Shown in pieces: positions 24,596 through 33,893 of a DNA stretch of 64,000 nucleotides (position 1 is its first letter; every line of letters begins with the position of its first letter). Both the position numbers and the translations under genes were made by a program. The notes beneath the pieces were generated by a model. That model saw only the letters and a list, made by a program, of their open reading frames with translations. It did no database searches and was not told where the DNA came from. The stretch comes from CAVSMC01 sp963728935. Its GTDB lineage: Bacteria > Pseudomonadota > Gammaproteobacteria > Burkholderiales > Casimicrobiaceae. The stretch spans positions 1 through 64,000 of the forward strand of contig CAVSMC010000005.1 of the NCBI GenBank assembly GCA_963728935.1, given 5' to 3'.

Positions 24596-27187
24596 ATGTC
24601 CGCTAGTCTGTCGCTGCGCTCGCTCATCGCGGGCAGCGGGCTCAAGGACGCGCCGCGCAGCTTAGGCGAGCTCTTCGAATTCAGCGCTCGCGCGGGCCCG
24701 GAAAGCCAGTTCGCCTCGTGGCTCCCGTACGTCGCGTACGCCCCCGAGGACCAGGTCTTCGTGAACCGCGACACGCTCGGCTTCGTGGTCGAGCTGATGC
24801 CGCAGTCCGGCGCGGACGAGCGCATGGTCGAGATCCTGCTCTCGCTCTACGCCACCTGCCCCAGCGGCACCGGCATCCAGTTCTCGCTCTTCGCTTCGCC
24901 GCATCTGATCGAGCCGCTCTCCCGCTACGGCAACCTGCGCCTGGAAGACGCCGACCGCGCGGAGAAGGCGCGTGAGCGCGGACGAGCGGCGCGCAACAGC
25001 AACCTGTACCGCACGCTCGCGCGGCGGCGCGTCGCGCATTATCTGCGCGGCAGTCACGTCTCGCTCACCCAGGGCTATCACTACACGGTGCGCGACTTCA
25101 AGCTCGTGATGAGCGTGACCCTGCCGGGCGGCCTCGACAACCTCTCGCGCCGGGAAGATCTGATCACGCTGCGCGAGGGGATGACCTCGACGCTGCGCTC
25201 GGCCAACTTCCCGAGCCGCGCGTGCAGCGCCGACGACTTGATCAACTGGTGCGCGCTGTTCACGAACCCGCACCGGCTGATGATCGATCGCACGTCCGCG
25301 CTCCATTACGACGACGGTCGGGAGCTGCGCGACCAGATTGTCGATTTCGACACCCAGCAGGAGGCACAAGCGCTCGGTCTCGTGTTCACCCAGGCCGGCC
25401 ATCCCGATGCGGTCGAAGCGCGGTTCTACTCGATCCGCTCGTTCCCCGAGCAGTTCGCGCTCTGGCAGATGAGCGCACTGACCGGCGATCTGATGCAGAC
25501 GGCGCTCCAGTACGCCTGCCCGTTCCTGATCACGATGGGGGTGGAGATCCTCGATCCCATCGCGATGAAGTCGGTCGTGACGGCCAACCACGTGCGCGCG
25601 ACGCAGAACGCGCAAAGCCCCATGGCGAAGATCATGCCCGACGTCGCGAAGAAGCTGCAGGACTGGAGCGTCGCCGCGCAGACGCTCGACCAGGGCGGCC
25701 AGATCGTCTCGATGTACCACCAGTTGGCACTCTTCACCACGCCGGAGCGCGCGACCGCCGCCGAGGAGACCGCGCGCGCCATCTGGCGCTCGCGTGGCTT
25801 CGAGCTCAACAACGACGTGTACATGCATCGGCAATCGCTGCTCGCAAGCCTGCCGATGACGCTGTCCGAGGCGTTTCACGCCGACATGAAGCGCATGCGA
25901 CGCGTGACGCGCAAGACGGTTGCCAACGCCATTCATCTGGCACCGCTGATCGGCGAGTGGAGCGGGACGACCACACCGACGCTCCTTTTCGCGGGTCGGC
26001 GCGGCCAGCTGATGACGCTCGACCTCTACGACAACGACCAGGGCAACTTCAACGCCGCCGTCATCGGCACGCCGGGGTCGGGCAAGTCGGTGCTGATGAA
26101 CGACATCGCCTGGTCGTACCGCGCGGTCGACTCGCAGGTGCGCGTGCTCGACCTCGGGCGCTCGTTCGAGAAGCTCTGCCGCAAGGCCGACGGCGTGTTC
26201 GTCGAGTTCGGCACGCGTTCGGCCATCTGCGTGAACCCGTTCAGCGTGGTCGACCAGATCGAAGCCGACATGGCGATCCTCGTGCCGGCGATCGCCAAGA
26301 TGGCCTCGCTCGCCCGGCCGCTCGAAGAGGTCCAGTACAAGGCGATCGGCATCGCGATCCTGCGCATGTGGAAGCAGTACGGACAGGAGATGACGATCAC
26401 GCCGCTGCGCGACTACTTCAAGAGCGGATCGATCCCCGACCTCGAGGTGAAGGACGACGCGCGCATTCGCGACCTCGCGATCATGCTCGATCCCTACACC
26501 CGCGACGGCCAGTACGCGCGCTTCTTCGAAGGCAACGCCAACATCGACTTCGGCAACGACTTCATGGTGATCGAGAACGAGGAATTGAAACGCGCGCCCG
26601 ACCTGCACGCGGTGGTGAACATGATCCTGCTCTACCAGATCACGCAGGACATGTACCTCTCGCGCGAGCGCGGCGACCATCGCAAGAAGCTCCTGATGAT
26701 CGACGAGCTGATGCAGCAGCTGGGCGAGATCGGCGCCGACGATCCGGTGAAGGCGCGCGTGGTCGAGGAAGCCGCGCGCCGGGCGCGCAAGTACGGCGGC
26801 AGCCTCGTCACCGCGACGCAGGGCGCGGACGACTACTACTCGTCGAAGCAGATGGAGACCGCGTTTCACTTCTCCGACTGGGTCTTCCTGCTGCGGCAGA
26901 AGCCGGAGTCGATCGAATTGCTGGAAGCGAACCACCGGCTGGTGCTGGACGAAGCGAAGAAGCGGCTGTTGAACTCGCTTCGCACCGAACCCGGCGTGTT
27001 CTCGGAGATGTACGTCTACTCGCCGATGGGCGAGGGCGTGGCGCGGCTGATCCTCGATCCGTACACGCTGCTTCTCTTCTCCAACCGGCACGAGGACAAC
27101 CGCGCGATCGACGTTCGCCGCGCGCGCGGAATGTCGATCGACGAAGCCATCGCCGACGTGCTGCGCGAGCGGGGGATCACCCCGTGA
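24596..27187 (+). CDS. traC: Type IV secretion ATPase TraC
   Basis: 863 residues, close to F TraC. The N-terminal half is the TraC_F_IV domain (LGELFEFSARAGPESQFASW, LDNLSRREDLITLREGM). Walker A GTPGSGKS lies near residue 491 and Walker B KLLMIDEL near residue 700, followed by RRARKYGGSLVTATQG and RQKPESIELLE. TraC is the VirB4-type ATPase that powers pilus assembly. The ATG at 24596 has GGGAG six bases upstream. No frame damage over 2.6 kb. Its TGA overlaps the GTG of trbI. Confidence 0.95.
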   Translation: MSASLSLRSLIAGSGLKDAPRSLGELFEFSARAGPESQFASWLPYVAYAPEDQVFVNRDTLGFVVELMPQSGADERMVEILLSLYATCPSGTGIQFSLFASPHLIEPLSRYGNLRLEDADRAEKARERGRAARNSNLYRTLARRRVAHYLRGSHVSLTQGYHYTVRDFKLVMSVTLPGGLDNLSRREDLITLREGMTSTLRSANFPSRACSADDLINWCALFTNPHRLMIDRTSALHYDDGRELRDQIVDFDTQQEAQALGLVFTQAGHPDAVEARFYSIRSFPEQFALWQMSALTGDLMQTALQYACPFLITMGVEILDPIAMKSVVTANHVRATQNAQSPMAKIMPDVAKKLQDWSVAAQTLDQGGQIVSMYHQLALFTTPERATAAEETARAIWRSRGFELNNDVYMHRQSLLASLPMTLSEAFHADMKRMRRVTRKTVANAIHLAPLIGEWSGTTTPTLLFAGRRGQLMTLDLYDNDQGNFNAAVIGTPGSGKSVLMNDIAWSYRAVDSQVRVLDLGRSFEKLCRKADGVFVEFGTRSAICVNPFSVVDQIEADMAILVPAIAKMASLARPLEEVQYKAIGIAILRMWKQYGQEMTITPLRDYFKSGSIPDLEVKDDARIRDLAIMLDPYTRDGQYARFFEGNANIDFGNDFMVIENEELKRAPDLHAVVNMILLYQITQDMYLSRERGDHRKKLLMIDELMQQLGEIGADDPVKARVVEEAARRARKYGGSLVTATQGADDYYSSKQMETAFHFSDWVFLLRQKPESIELLEANHRLVLDEAKKRLLNSLRTEPGVFSEMYVYSPMGEGVARLILDPYTLLLFSNRHEDNRAIDVRRARGMSIDEAIADVLRERGITP

Positions 27188-27540
27188 AGGCGCTCCTCGC
27201 GCAGGCGCTGGTGAGCCTCGTCATCGTGTGCGTCGCGCTCGTCGCCTACGACCGTGCCGTGCGCCGGCCCGCCGCGCGCATCGCGCTGATCGACGTTGGC
27301 GAACTCGCGCGACTCAAGGACGACCGCGTCTTGGAGGTCCTGACCCGGGCGGGGGCCACCGACGAGGAGAAGAAAGCGGCGCTCGCGTTCGGTGCGCGCT
27401 TCGCAACCCTTTTTCCTCGGGCACTAGAGGACCTGAGCGAAGAGTGCGGCTGCCTGGTGCTCTCGCGCAGCGCGGTGGCGGGGTCGCCGCCCAATGCGAT
27501 CGATCTCACGCCCACGCTCAGGCAGAAGGTCGGTTTGTAG
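27184..27540 (+). CDS. trbI: TrbI-family conjugative transfer protein
   Basis: 118 residues from a GTG start overlapping the traC stop (GTGA). One N-terminal helix (LLAQALVSLVIVCVALVAYD) anchors a short periplasmic part: IALIDVGELARL, then EEKKAALAFGARFATLFP and a single CGC. This is the layout of F-type TrbI, a small inner-membrane protein between traC and traW that influences pilus retraction. Assigned by position and IDVGEL-like motif. Confidence 0.8.
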   Translation: MKALLAQALVSLVIVCVALVAYDRAVRRPAARIALIDVGELARLKDDRVLEVLTRAGATDEEKKAALAFGARFATLFPRALEDLSEECGCLVLSRSAVAGSPPNAIDLTPTLRQKVGL

Positions 27541-27551
27541 GGGCGCGTGTC

Positions 27552-28116
27552 GTGGATCGTGCGACGACAACTCTCTCGGCGAACGCGTCTCGCCATGCGC
27601 CTGGCGCGTGGCTTGCGCGTCGCGCCGCCGATCAGCGAGCGCTGTGGGCGCATCTACGCAGGCGCTGGTACGCGTACCTCCCTGCCGCGCTCGCCTGGCT
27701 CGTCGCGCAGCACTACCTGCTCTTCAACTGGACGGCGAGCCTTCCCTATCACGTGGTGTGGCTGCATGCGGGAGCGACCCATTTCACGCGCGGCGACCTG
27801 ATCGTCTACCGCTATGCGGGCGAGGAGCTGATGCATCTCAAGAAAGGCCAGCGGTTCTTCAAGCGCATCGTCGGCGTTCCGGGTGATGAGATCAGTGTCG
27901 AAGACCGTCGCGTGCTCATCAATCGGCGCCGATGTCGGTGTCGCCAGGCAGTACACGCTCGACGGCCATCGCCTGGAGCCGCTCGCGCCGGGATTGATTC
28001 CCGCCGATTGCTTCTACGTCCAGGGGACGCACGCGATGAGCTTCGACTCGCGCTACCGTCAAAGCGGGCTCGTGCACGTGAGCCAGATCATCGGCAAGGT
28101 CGACGTGATCTTCTAG
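27552..28116 (+). pseudogene. S26-type signal peptidase of the transfer system (TraF/TrhF-like), one frame break
   Basis: A GTG at 27552 gives an N-terminal helix (AYLPAALAWLVAQHYLLF) and SLPYHVVWLH, in which Ser is the expected nucleophile. It continues with FTRGDLIVYRY and FFKRIVGVPGDEIS, whose Lys is the general base. Near 27927 the frame changes to GADVGVARQYTLDGHRLEP and finishes FYVQGTHAMSFDSRY and SQIIGKVDVIF. Joined, it is a normal S26 peptidase of about 188 residues, the type that matures propilin in SXT/R391 and RP4-like systems. One inserted or deleted base explains the break. Confidence 0.85.
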
Positions 28117-28128
28117 GGTGCGACAGCG

Positions 28129-28750
28129 ATGTGGAAGTTGCGCGCCCTGCTCCTGCTCCTCGCCCCGCTCGCGATGCTCGTGCGCGGCGAGGACCTCGGC
28201 ACGATCGGGCCGACGTACGCCATCGAGGAGCCGCATCTTCTCACCGCGATCGAGCAGCAGCTGCGCGCGAAGCAGGCGAGCGGCGAGCTCGCCCGGCTCG
28301 AGGCGCGAGGCGAAGCGCCGTGTCGTCGACGCGATCGAGCACCCGGCGCCGCTCGCGGGCATCACGCGCACCGAGCGGGCGCGCTCGTTCTATTTCGATC
28401 CATCGATCGTGGTGGTCGAGAACATCACCGACGCCAAGGGCAACATCCTCGTTCCGGCGGGGACGCGACAGAACCCGCTCGCTGTCGTATCGCTCTCCAA
28501 GCACCTGCTCTTCTTCGACGGCAGCGACGAGCGCCAAGTCGCGTGGGCGCACGCGACGATCGCGCGCTATGGCGGCAAGGTCAAGCCGATCCTCGTCGCG
28601 GGGTCGTACCTCGCGCTGATGCAGCGCTGGCAGCTGCCGGTGTATTTCGATCAGCAGGGCGCGCTCACGCACAAGCTCGGCATCACGCACGTCCCGGCGC
28701 TGGTGTCGCAGGAGGGCCTGCAGCTTCGCATCGACGAGCTGCCGCTCTAG
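28129..28750 (+). pseudogene. traW: Conjugative transfer protein TraW, one frame break
   Basis: It starts MWKLRALLLLLAPLAMLVRGEDLGTIGPTYAIEEPHLL, a signal peptide followed by the characteristic TraW opening. After about 60 residues the frame changes near 28310, continuing AKRRVVDAIEHPAPLAGITR, FYFDPSIVVVENITDAKGNI, LLFFDGSDERQVAWA and GITHVPALVSQEGLQLRIDELPL. TraW is a periplasmic assembly protein acting with TrbC. The two pieces together give about 207 residues, normal length. The gene is 12 bases after the peptidase and 10 before traU. Confidence 0.9.
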
Positions 28751-28760
28751 CGAGATCCCG

Positions 28761-29756
28761 ATGCGCCGTCTCCGCGTCTTCGTTCTCATCGCCGCGCTCC
28801 TCGCCGCCGCATCGGCGCACGCGCAGACGTGCACCGGCAAGTTCGCCAATCCGATCACCGACATCTGCTGGTCGTGCATCCTGCCGATCTCGATCGGCGC
28901 CGCACGCGTGGCCACGCTGGGACAGGAAGACATCGAGAATCCGCCGAGTCCGCTCTGCGTGTGTCCCGGGTTTCCGATACGGATCGGCATTTCGATCGGC
29001 TTCTGGGAGCCCGCGCGACAGGTCGACGTGACGCGCAAGCCGTTCTGCCTGGTGGGCCTCGGTGGCGTGAGTCTCAATCCAGGACTCCCGGCGCCCGAAG
29101 CCGCGCAATGGGCGCGCACGACCGGCCCCGCGACCGGCGCCTTCTACCAGGCGCACTGGTACGCCAACCCGATGCTCTACTGGCTCGAGGTGCTGCTCGA
29201 TTTCTCCTGTCTCGAGACCGGCGGCTTCGATCTCGCCTATCTCACCGAAGTCGATCCGCTGTGGAAGGACGACGAGCTCACGACGATCCTCAATCCCGAC
29301 GCGATCCTGTTCGCGAATCCGCTCGCACTCGCCGCCTGCGCGGTCGACTGCGTGGCGGCGACCACGGGCTTCGGCATCCCGGAGCTCTTCTGGTGCGCGG
29401 GCTGCCAGGGCGGGATCTATCCGCTCGATGGCTACATCCCCGCGCACATCGGCGGCGTGCAGACGTCGATGCTGGTGACACAGCGCCTCACGAGCAAGAT
29501 GCACCGCCAACTCGTGACCTGGCGCTACCACGGCGCGCAGGCGCTGTGCGGTCCGGTGCTCGACCCGGTGATGGACAAGCGCGCCTACAAGACCGAGATG
29601 ACCTACCCGATTCCCAACACCGCCAAGCTCGACGGCAAGTGCTGCCAGCCGTTCGGACGCACGACGATTCTGTGGGGCGCGGGCAAGGAGTATCCGATCC
29701 AGGGCGAGGACTTTTCCTATCTGCTCTTTCGCAAGAGGAACTGCTGTGCGTTCTGA
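28761..29756 (+). CDS. traU: Conjugative transfer protein TraU
   Basis: 331 residues, intact. Signal peptide MRRLRVFVLIAALLAAASAHAQ, then CTGKFANPITDICWSCILPI, LCVCPGFPIRIGI and many further cysteines, including a terminal CCQPF and KRNCCAF. TraU is a cysteine-rich periplasmic protein essential for DNA transfer and disulfide-dependent, consistent with the dsbC-like gene upstream. A run of W residues in the middle (FYQAHWYANPMLYWLEVLLDF) is typical. It overlaps trbC by 11 bases. Confidence 0.95.
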   Translation: MRRLRVFVLIAALLAAASAHAQTCTGKFANPITDICWSCILPISIGAARVATLGQEDIENPPSPLCVCPGFPIRIGISIGFWEPARQVDVTRKPFCLVGLGGVSLNPGLPAPEAAQWARTTGPATGAFYQAHWYANPMLYWLEVLLDFSCLETGGFDLAYLTEVDPLWKDDELTTILNPDAILFANPLALAACAVDCVAATTGFGIPELFWCAGCQGGIYPLDGYIPAHIGGVQTSMLVTQRLTSKMHRQLVTWRYHGAQALCGPVLDPVMDKRAYKTEMTYPIPNTAKLDGKCCQPFGRTTILWGAGKEYPIQGEDFSYLLFRKRNCCAF

Positions 29757-30474
29757 CGCGCTCGCCGGCCTCATGCTGCTGTTGTTCGGTGCCGTCGCGC
29801 TGGCGCAAGTGCGACAGCCGACCGATGCGGAAGTCGAACGGGCCAAGCAGCAGTACCGGCAACCGACCGACGCCGAGGTGGAGGCGGCTCGGAACAAGTA
29901 CCGCATGCCGTCGGCGGCGGCGCTCGACCGCGCGGCAGCGTCGCAATCCGCCGTCAACGTCGACGCGATCCCGCAGCCGAAGGGCCGCGTCGACGTCGAA
30001 GGCCTCGCGCGGGCGTACGAGGCGAATCGCCAGGCGTTCGAAGGCGCCGCATCCGTGGCCGACGGGCCGACGCTGCTGGTCTTCGTCACGCTCGCGATGC
30101 CGGAGGCGACGCTGCGTCTACTCGTCGAGCAGGCGGCGCGCGCGCATGCGGTGCTGGTGCTGCGGGGACTCAAGAACAGCTCGATTCGCCAGACGACCGC
30201 GCGTGTGCAAGCGCTGCTGGGCGAGAGCAGCGCGCAGTTCAACATCGACCCGCAGGCCTTCGATCGCTTCGGCGTGCGCAGCGCGCCGACGTTCGTGCTG
30301 GTGAAGACGGGCGCCCAGCCTTCGGATTGCGCCGCCGGTGCCTGCGTTGCATCCGACGCGTTCGCCTCGATTGCGGGCGATGTGTCGATCGATTACGCGC
30401 TGCAGGCAATCGCGCAGCGCGCGCCGCGCTTCAAGACCGATGCCGAGCTCGTGCTGCGGCGGATCAAGGGATAG
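29746..30474 (+). CDS. trbC: Type-F conjugative transfer protein TrbC
   Basis: 242 residues from a GTG start inside the traU end. A signal peptide (ALAGLMLLLFGAVALAQV) is followed by a tandem repeat of about 16 residues (RQPTDAEVERAKQQY, RQPTDAEVEAARNKY, then a weaker RMPSAAALDRA), an uncommon N-terminal feature. The rest is the TrbC/TraW-C thioredoxin-like domain: PTLLVFVTLAMPEATLRLL, LRGLKNSSI and GVRSAPTFVLVKTG. TrbC works with TraW in pilus assembly. Confidence 0.9.
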   Translation: MRSDALAGLMLLLFGAVALAQVRQPTDAEVERAKQQYRQPTDAEVEAARNKYRMPSAAALDRAAASQSAVNVDAIPQPKGRVDVEGLARAYEANRQAFEGAASVADGPTLLVFVTLAMPEATLRLLVEQAARAHAVLVLRGLKNSSIRQTTARVQALLGESSAQFNIDPQAFDRFGVRSAPTFVLVKTGAQPSDCAAGACVASDAFASIAGDVSIDYALQAIAQRAPRFKTDAELVLRRIKG

Positions 30475-30476
30475 CC

Positions 30477-32563
30477 GTGCGTCGCGTGCTCGCGCTCGCT
30501 TTGCTGCTCGCAGCTGTGCACCGCGAGTCGTGCGCAGAATCCCCACGACGAGGGCATCCAGGCGGGCCATGCCGCGCAGCCGATCCTTCGCGGCTTCGTC
30601 AATCAGGGCAGCGCCACGTCCGTGCTGCCGCCGGGCTACTACAACGCGAGCCCGCCGCAGGTCTCGCTCTATGGCAGCCCGAACCTGAGTGCCTTCTCCG
30701 CCGCGCAGATCGCCTACTGCAACACCGCGACCGCGGCCAACGACGTCACCTGCCAGGCGATCCGCACCGCGCTCGCCTCCTCCGCCGTGCCGCGGCCTGC
30801 GGTGCTTCCCACCGACCCGGCGGTCATCGGCGCGGGCGCCGTGACGAGCGATCCCGGCAGTCAGGGCGTGAGCTTGAGCGGCGTCTACAGCGCTTGCACC
30901 ACGCAGACGAACGAGATCTCGCCGGCGCTCTACGACCGCCAGAGCTGCAACAACTATTACCTGCGCTCGGTCGACAATCCCTGCCAGAAGACGCTCACCG
31001 TGCAGGTGCACTGGCAATGCCCGCCGGGTGCGATCTCGGGACCGACGCGGACCATCGACAGCAGCGGCAACGCCGTGTGGTCGTGCAAGGTGCAGACGAC
31101 GCAGGACGTCTACACCTGCCCTGCCGGCTGGAACGGCCCGGCGATGATGCCGATACCGCCGTCGTACAACCTCGGCATCGGCTGCTCGGACCCATCAACC
31201 GGCCAGGTCGTCGCGGCGACGCTTACGACTGTTACGAACATCGTCGATGTGGCGGCCACTGCGGTCGTCACCGACCACTGGGATAACGAGTGCGCGAGCT
31301 ACGAGGCGCGCGTGCCGCCGGGAGCGCTGCCGCCCGACGGCGTCGATGCCGCCAGCGCGACCGGCAGCATCGGAACCGTCTCCACGATCGACAAGTGTTA
31401 TCGCACGTCGAGCGCTGTGCTCCGATCCCGGCACGGCGCCGCGGATCATCAATGACTTTTCCGTGAGCCGCGCCTGCTGGCAGTGGAGCAACCGCTTCGA
31501 CTGCGTCACCGCGGACGACCGCTCCGATTGCAGCCAGCCCCGCTTCGGTCAGTGCACGCAGCTCGGCAACGGCACGTGCGTCGAATGGGACACGGTCACG
31601 AATCCGCCGTTCTGCAGCCACGAGCGGATCGACTTCTCGTGCCGCGTCGCCGATCCCGTCACCCAGACGGTGCAGAACTGCGGCACGCAGACGTTCTGCG
31701 AGGGCGGCCGCTGCTGGGACACGAGCTATCCGCCCGATGGCGACTTCGCGCGTTCCGTCGCGTACCTCGAAGCGCAGCGCGAGGGCGGCACGTACCTCGA
31801 TGCGAGCGGCCTGCAGGTGTTCAAGGGCTTCCACAACACCTGCACCAAGAAGCTCTTCGGGCTCGTGAACTGCTGCAATCGCGGCGGCACCAACGCGCTC
31901 GGCATGTTCAGCAATCTGAGTCTCGCGGTGAATGCGGTCTCGGCCGTGGGCAAGGCGGGATTCTCGAGCTACACCTACGACGCGCTCTTCGCCTCCGACG
32001 CGCCCGACGCCGTGATCAGCGGATTCGAGAGCCTGTTCGGGACCGGATTCGACTCGGGACTCGCCGGCATCCTGGCGGGAGATCTCTCCGTCGCCGACTT
32101 CGTGATGTCGCTGGTGCCTCGTACTGGACCATTGCGATGCTGGCGATCCAGTACTCGGGAATCCTCTCCTGCAGCGACGAGGAAAAGACGACCGCCATGA
32201 AGCGCGACGCGCGGCTGTGCGTCGAATTCGGTGACTACTGCTCGAGCTGCATCACCGTCTTTGGCCGTTGCGTGGCGTGCCTCGCGCGCACCAAGTCGTT
32301 CTGCTGCTTCAACTCGCATCTCGCCCGCATCATCAACGAGCAGGGACGCGCGCCAGGTTGGCAAGACATGGGGAAGCGATACGGCACGAAACCCCGACTG
32401 CAGCGGCTTCAGCGTGGCTGAGCTGCAGAGCCTCGATTTCTCGCACATCGATTTCAGCGAGTTCTACGCCGAGATCGCACCCACGCTCCCCAGTGCGTCG
32501 ACCTACGTCGACAACGCGAGCAACAAGGTCCCGAGCTGCTACTTCGGGAGCGGCAAATGCTGA
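30477..32563 (+). pseudogene. traN: Mating-pair stabilisation protein TraN, several frame breaks
   Basis: A GTG at 30477 starts a signal peptide (VLALALLLAAVHRESC). Further pieces in changing frames cover the whole TraN: SVLPPGYYNASPPQVSLYG, SCNNYYLRSVDNPCQ and CPAGWNGPAMMP; then SRACWQWSNRFDC, CTQLGNGTCVEWD and CGTQTFCEGGRCWD; then CSSCITVFGRCVACL with FCCFNSHLARII; and the end CSGFSVAELQSLDFSHIDFSEF. Breaks lie near 30535, 31420, 32115 and 32390. TraN is a large, cysteine-rich outer-membrane adhesin that recognises recipients. Total length about 695 residues, normal for the family. Confidence 0.88.
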
Positions 32564-32963
32564 AGACCGCGAACCTTCCGGTGCGAAGCGCCACCGTCGC
32601 GATCGCGCTCGCCGCTCTCGCGTGGGCTTTCCACGCACATGCGATGGAGCGAGCGCGGGTGGCGGGAATCAAGCCGCTGCTCGCCACCGCGCTCGAGCGC
32701 GGCGAGGCGCATGGCGTGCTGGTCGGGGAAGCGGCGCAGTGGATCGCGCAGTACTTCCGGACCTCCGCACCGATCGAAATCGACGTGAAGACGGTGAAGC
32801 CCTTGCGCGCGCCGGCTGCATGCGGCTCGCGATCACGACCGCGCAGGACGGCGTGTGGGACTACAACCGCGAGCGCCGGGCGGACGCTCCCGAGCGCAAG
32901 GCCTTCACCTGGATGGTCAACTACTGCCGTGACGGCAGCCTGCCGGACGCGGAGGAAAAGTGA
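32557..32963 (+). pseudogene. Small exported transfer-block protein, one frame break
   Basis: It starts inside the traN end with MLKTANLPVRSATVAIALAA, a signal peptide ending at HAHA, followed by RVAGIKPLLATALERGEAHG and EIDVKTVKPL. The frame changes near 32815 and resumes CMRLAITTAQDGVWD and FTWMVNYCRDGSLPD, ending at 32963. About 134 residues if joined, with two cysteines that could pair. Family not recognised; its place between traN and traF, with overlaps on both sides, makes it part of the transfer operon. Confidence 0.7.
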
Positions 32964-33881
32964 TCACCTTTGCCGCACTTCTGCTGCGCGGGCGATCGCG
33001 CCTTGTTGTTTCCGTCCTGGTGTGGGCCGCGCTCAGCATTGGAGTACAGCGTAACGCGGCTGCTGCGGAAGGTTGGCCTACCGCGGCACAGCCGCAGGCC
33101 GAAGGCCGCAACGCAGAAGTACTGGGCGGATCGCGAGCGCGGCTGGTTCTGGTACCAGCGACCTCCCGAAGAACGCAAGAAGCCGAAGCCACCGCTTGCG
33201 GCTGCGGCGGCGCCGCCGGCCGAATCCGCGCGCCCGGCCGAGCTCAACGAATTCGAAGCGCTGCAGAAGCGCGTGGAGGAGCTTCGCAACATCGCGATCA
33301 TCCGGCCCACGGAGCGCAACATCCGGAACTACCTCGCCGTCCAGGCGGAGGTGATCGACAAGGCCTCGCTCTTTGCCGACGTCGCGCAACGCGTGATCTG
33401 GGCCAATCCCGAATTCGACTACACGGTGACCGGACGTCCGGTCAACGCCAAGGCGCTCGAGGTCTACGATCGCGCGGCGATCGGTGCGCGCGAAGGAACC
33501 GCCATCGCGCTCGCGAAGGATCACGCGCTGTTCTTCTTTTTCCGCTCCGATTGTCCGTACTGCCACCAGTTCGGGCCCTACCTCAGGGAATTCGAGGCCA
33601 AGTTCGGATTGAGCGTCGTGCCGATCAGCGTCGACGGCGGCCCGCTGCTCCCGGCGTTTCCGAATCCGAGAATCGATAACGGCATCGCGCGCACGCTCGA
33701 CGTGCGCGAGGTGCCGGCGCTGTTCCTGGTCGAGCCGGCGAGCGGGCGGATCGTGCCGATCGGCTACGGCGTCCTTTCCGAGAGCGAGCTCCTCGAGCGG
33801 CTGCAGGTCGTCTCGCAGCCGGATGCCGACCGAGCGCTTCCCTCGGCGACCCAATTCGTCAGCAACCTGCCCTCTCGATAA
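32960..33881 (+). pseudogene. traF: TraF-like thioredoxin-fold conjugation protein, one frame break
   Basis: A GTG at 32960 gives a signal peptide (SRLVVSVLVWAALSIGVQ, ending RNAAAA). The frame changes near 33110 to KYWADRERGWFWYQRPP, the start of mature TraF, then runs intact: IRPTERNIRNYLAVQ, VIWANPEFDYTVTGRPVN and FFFRSDCPYCHQFGPYL with a CPYC pair, and VREVPALFLVEPASG. TraF is a periplasmic pilus-assembly protein. A retained CPYC suggests it is an active thiol-disulfide enzyme as well. About 306 residues when joined. Confidence 0.9.
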
Positions 33882-33893
33882 CCGGAGGTCCGC

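Noticed and set aside
24662..27091. An 809-codon minus-strand open frame opposite traC
   Set aside because: Shadow of the intact TraC gene; composition is Arg/His/Leu-rich and no family motif is present.
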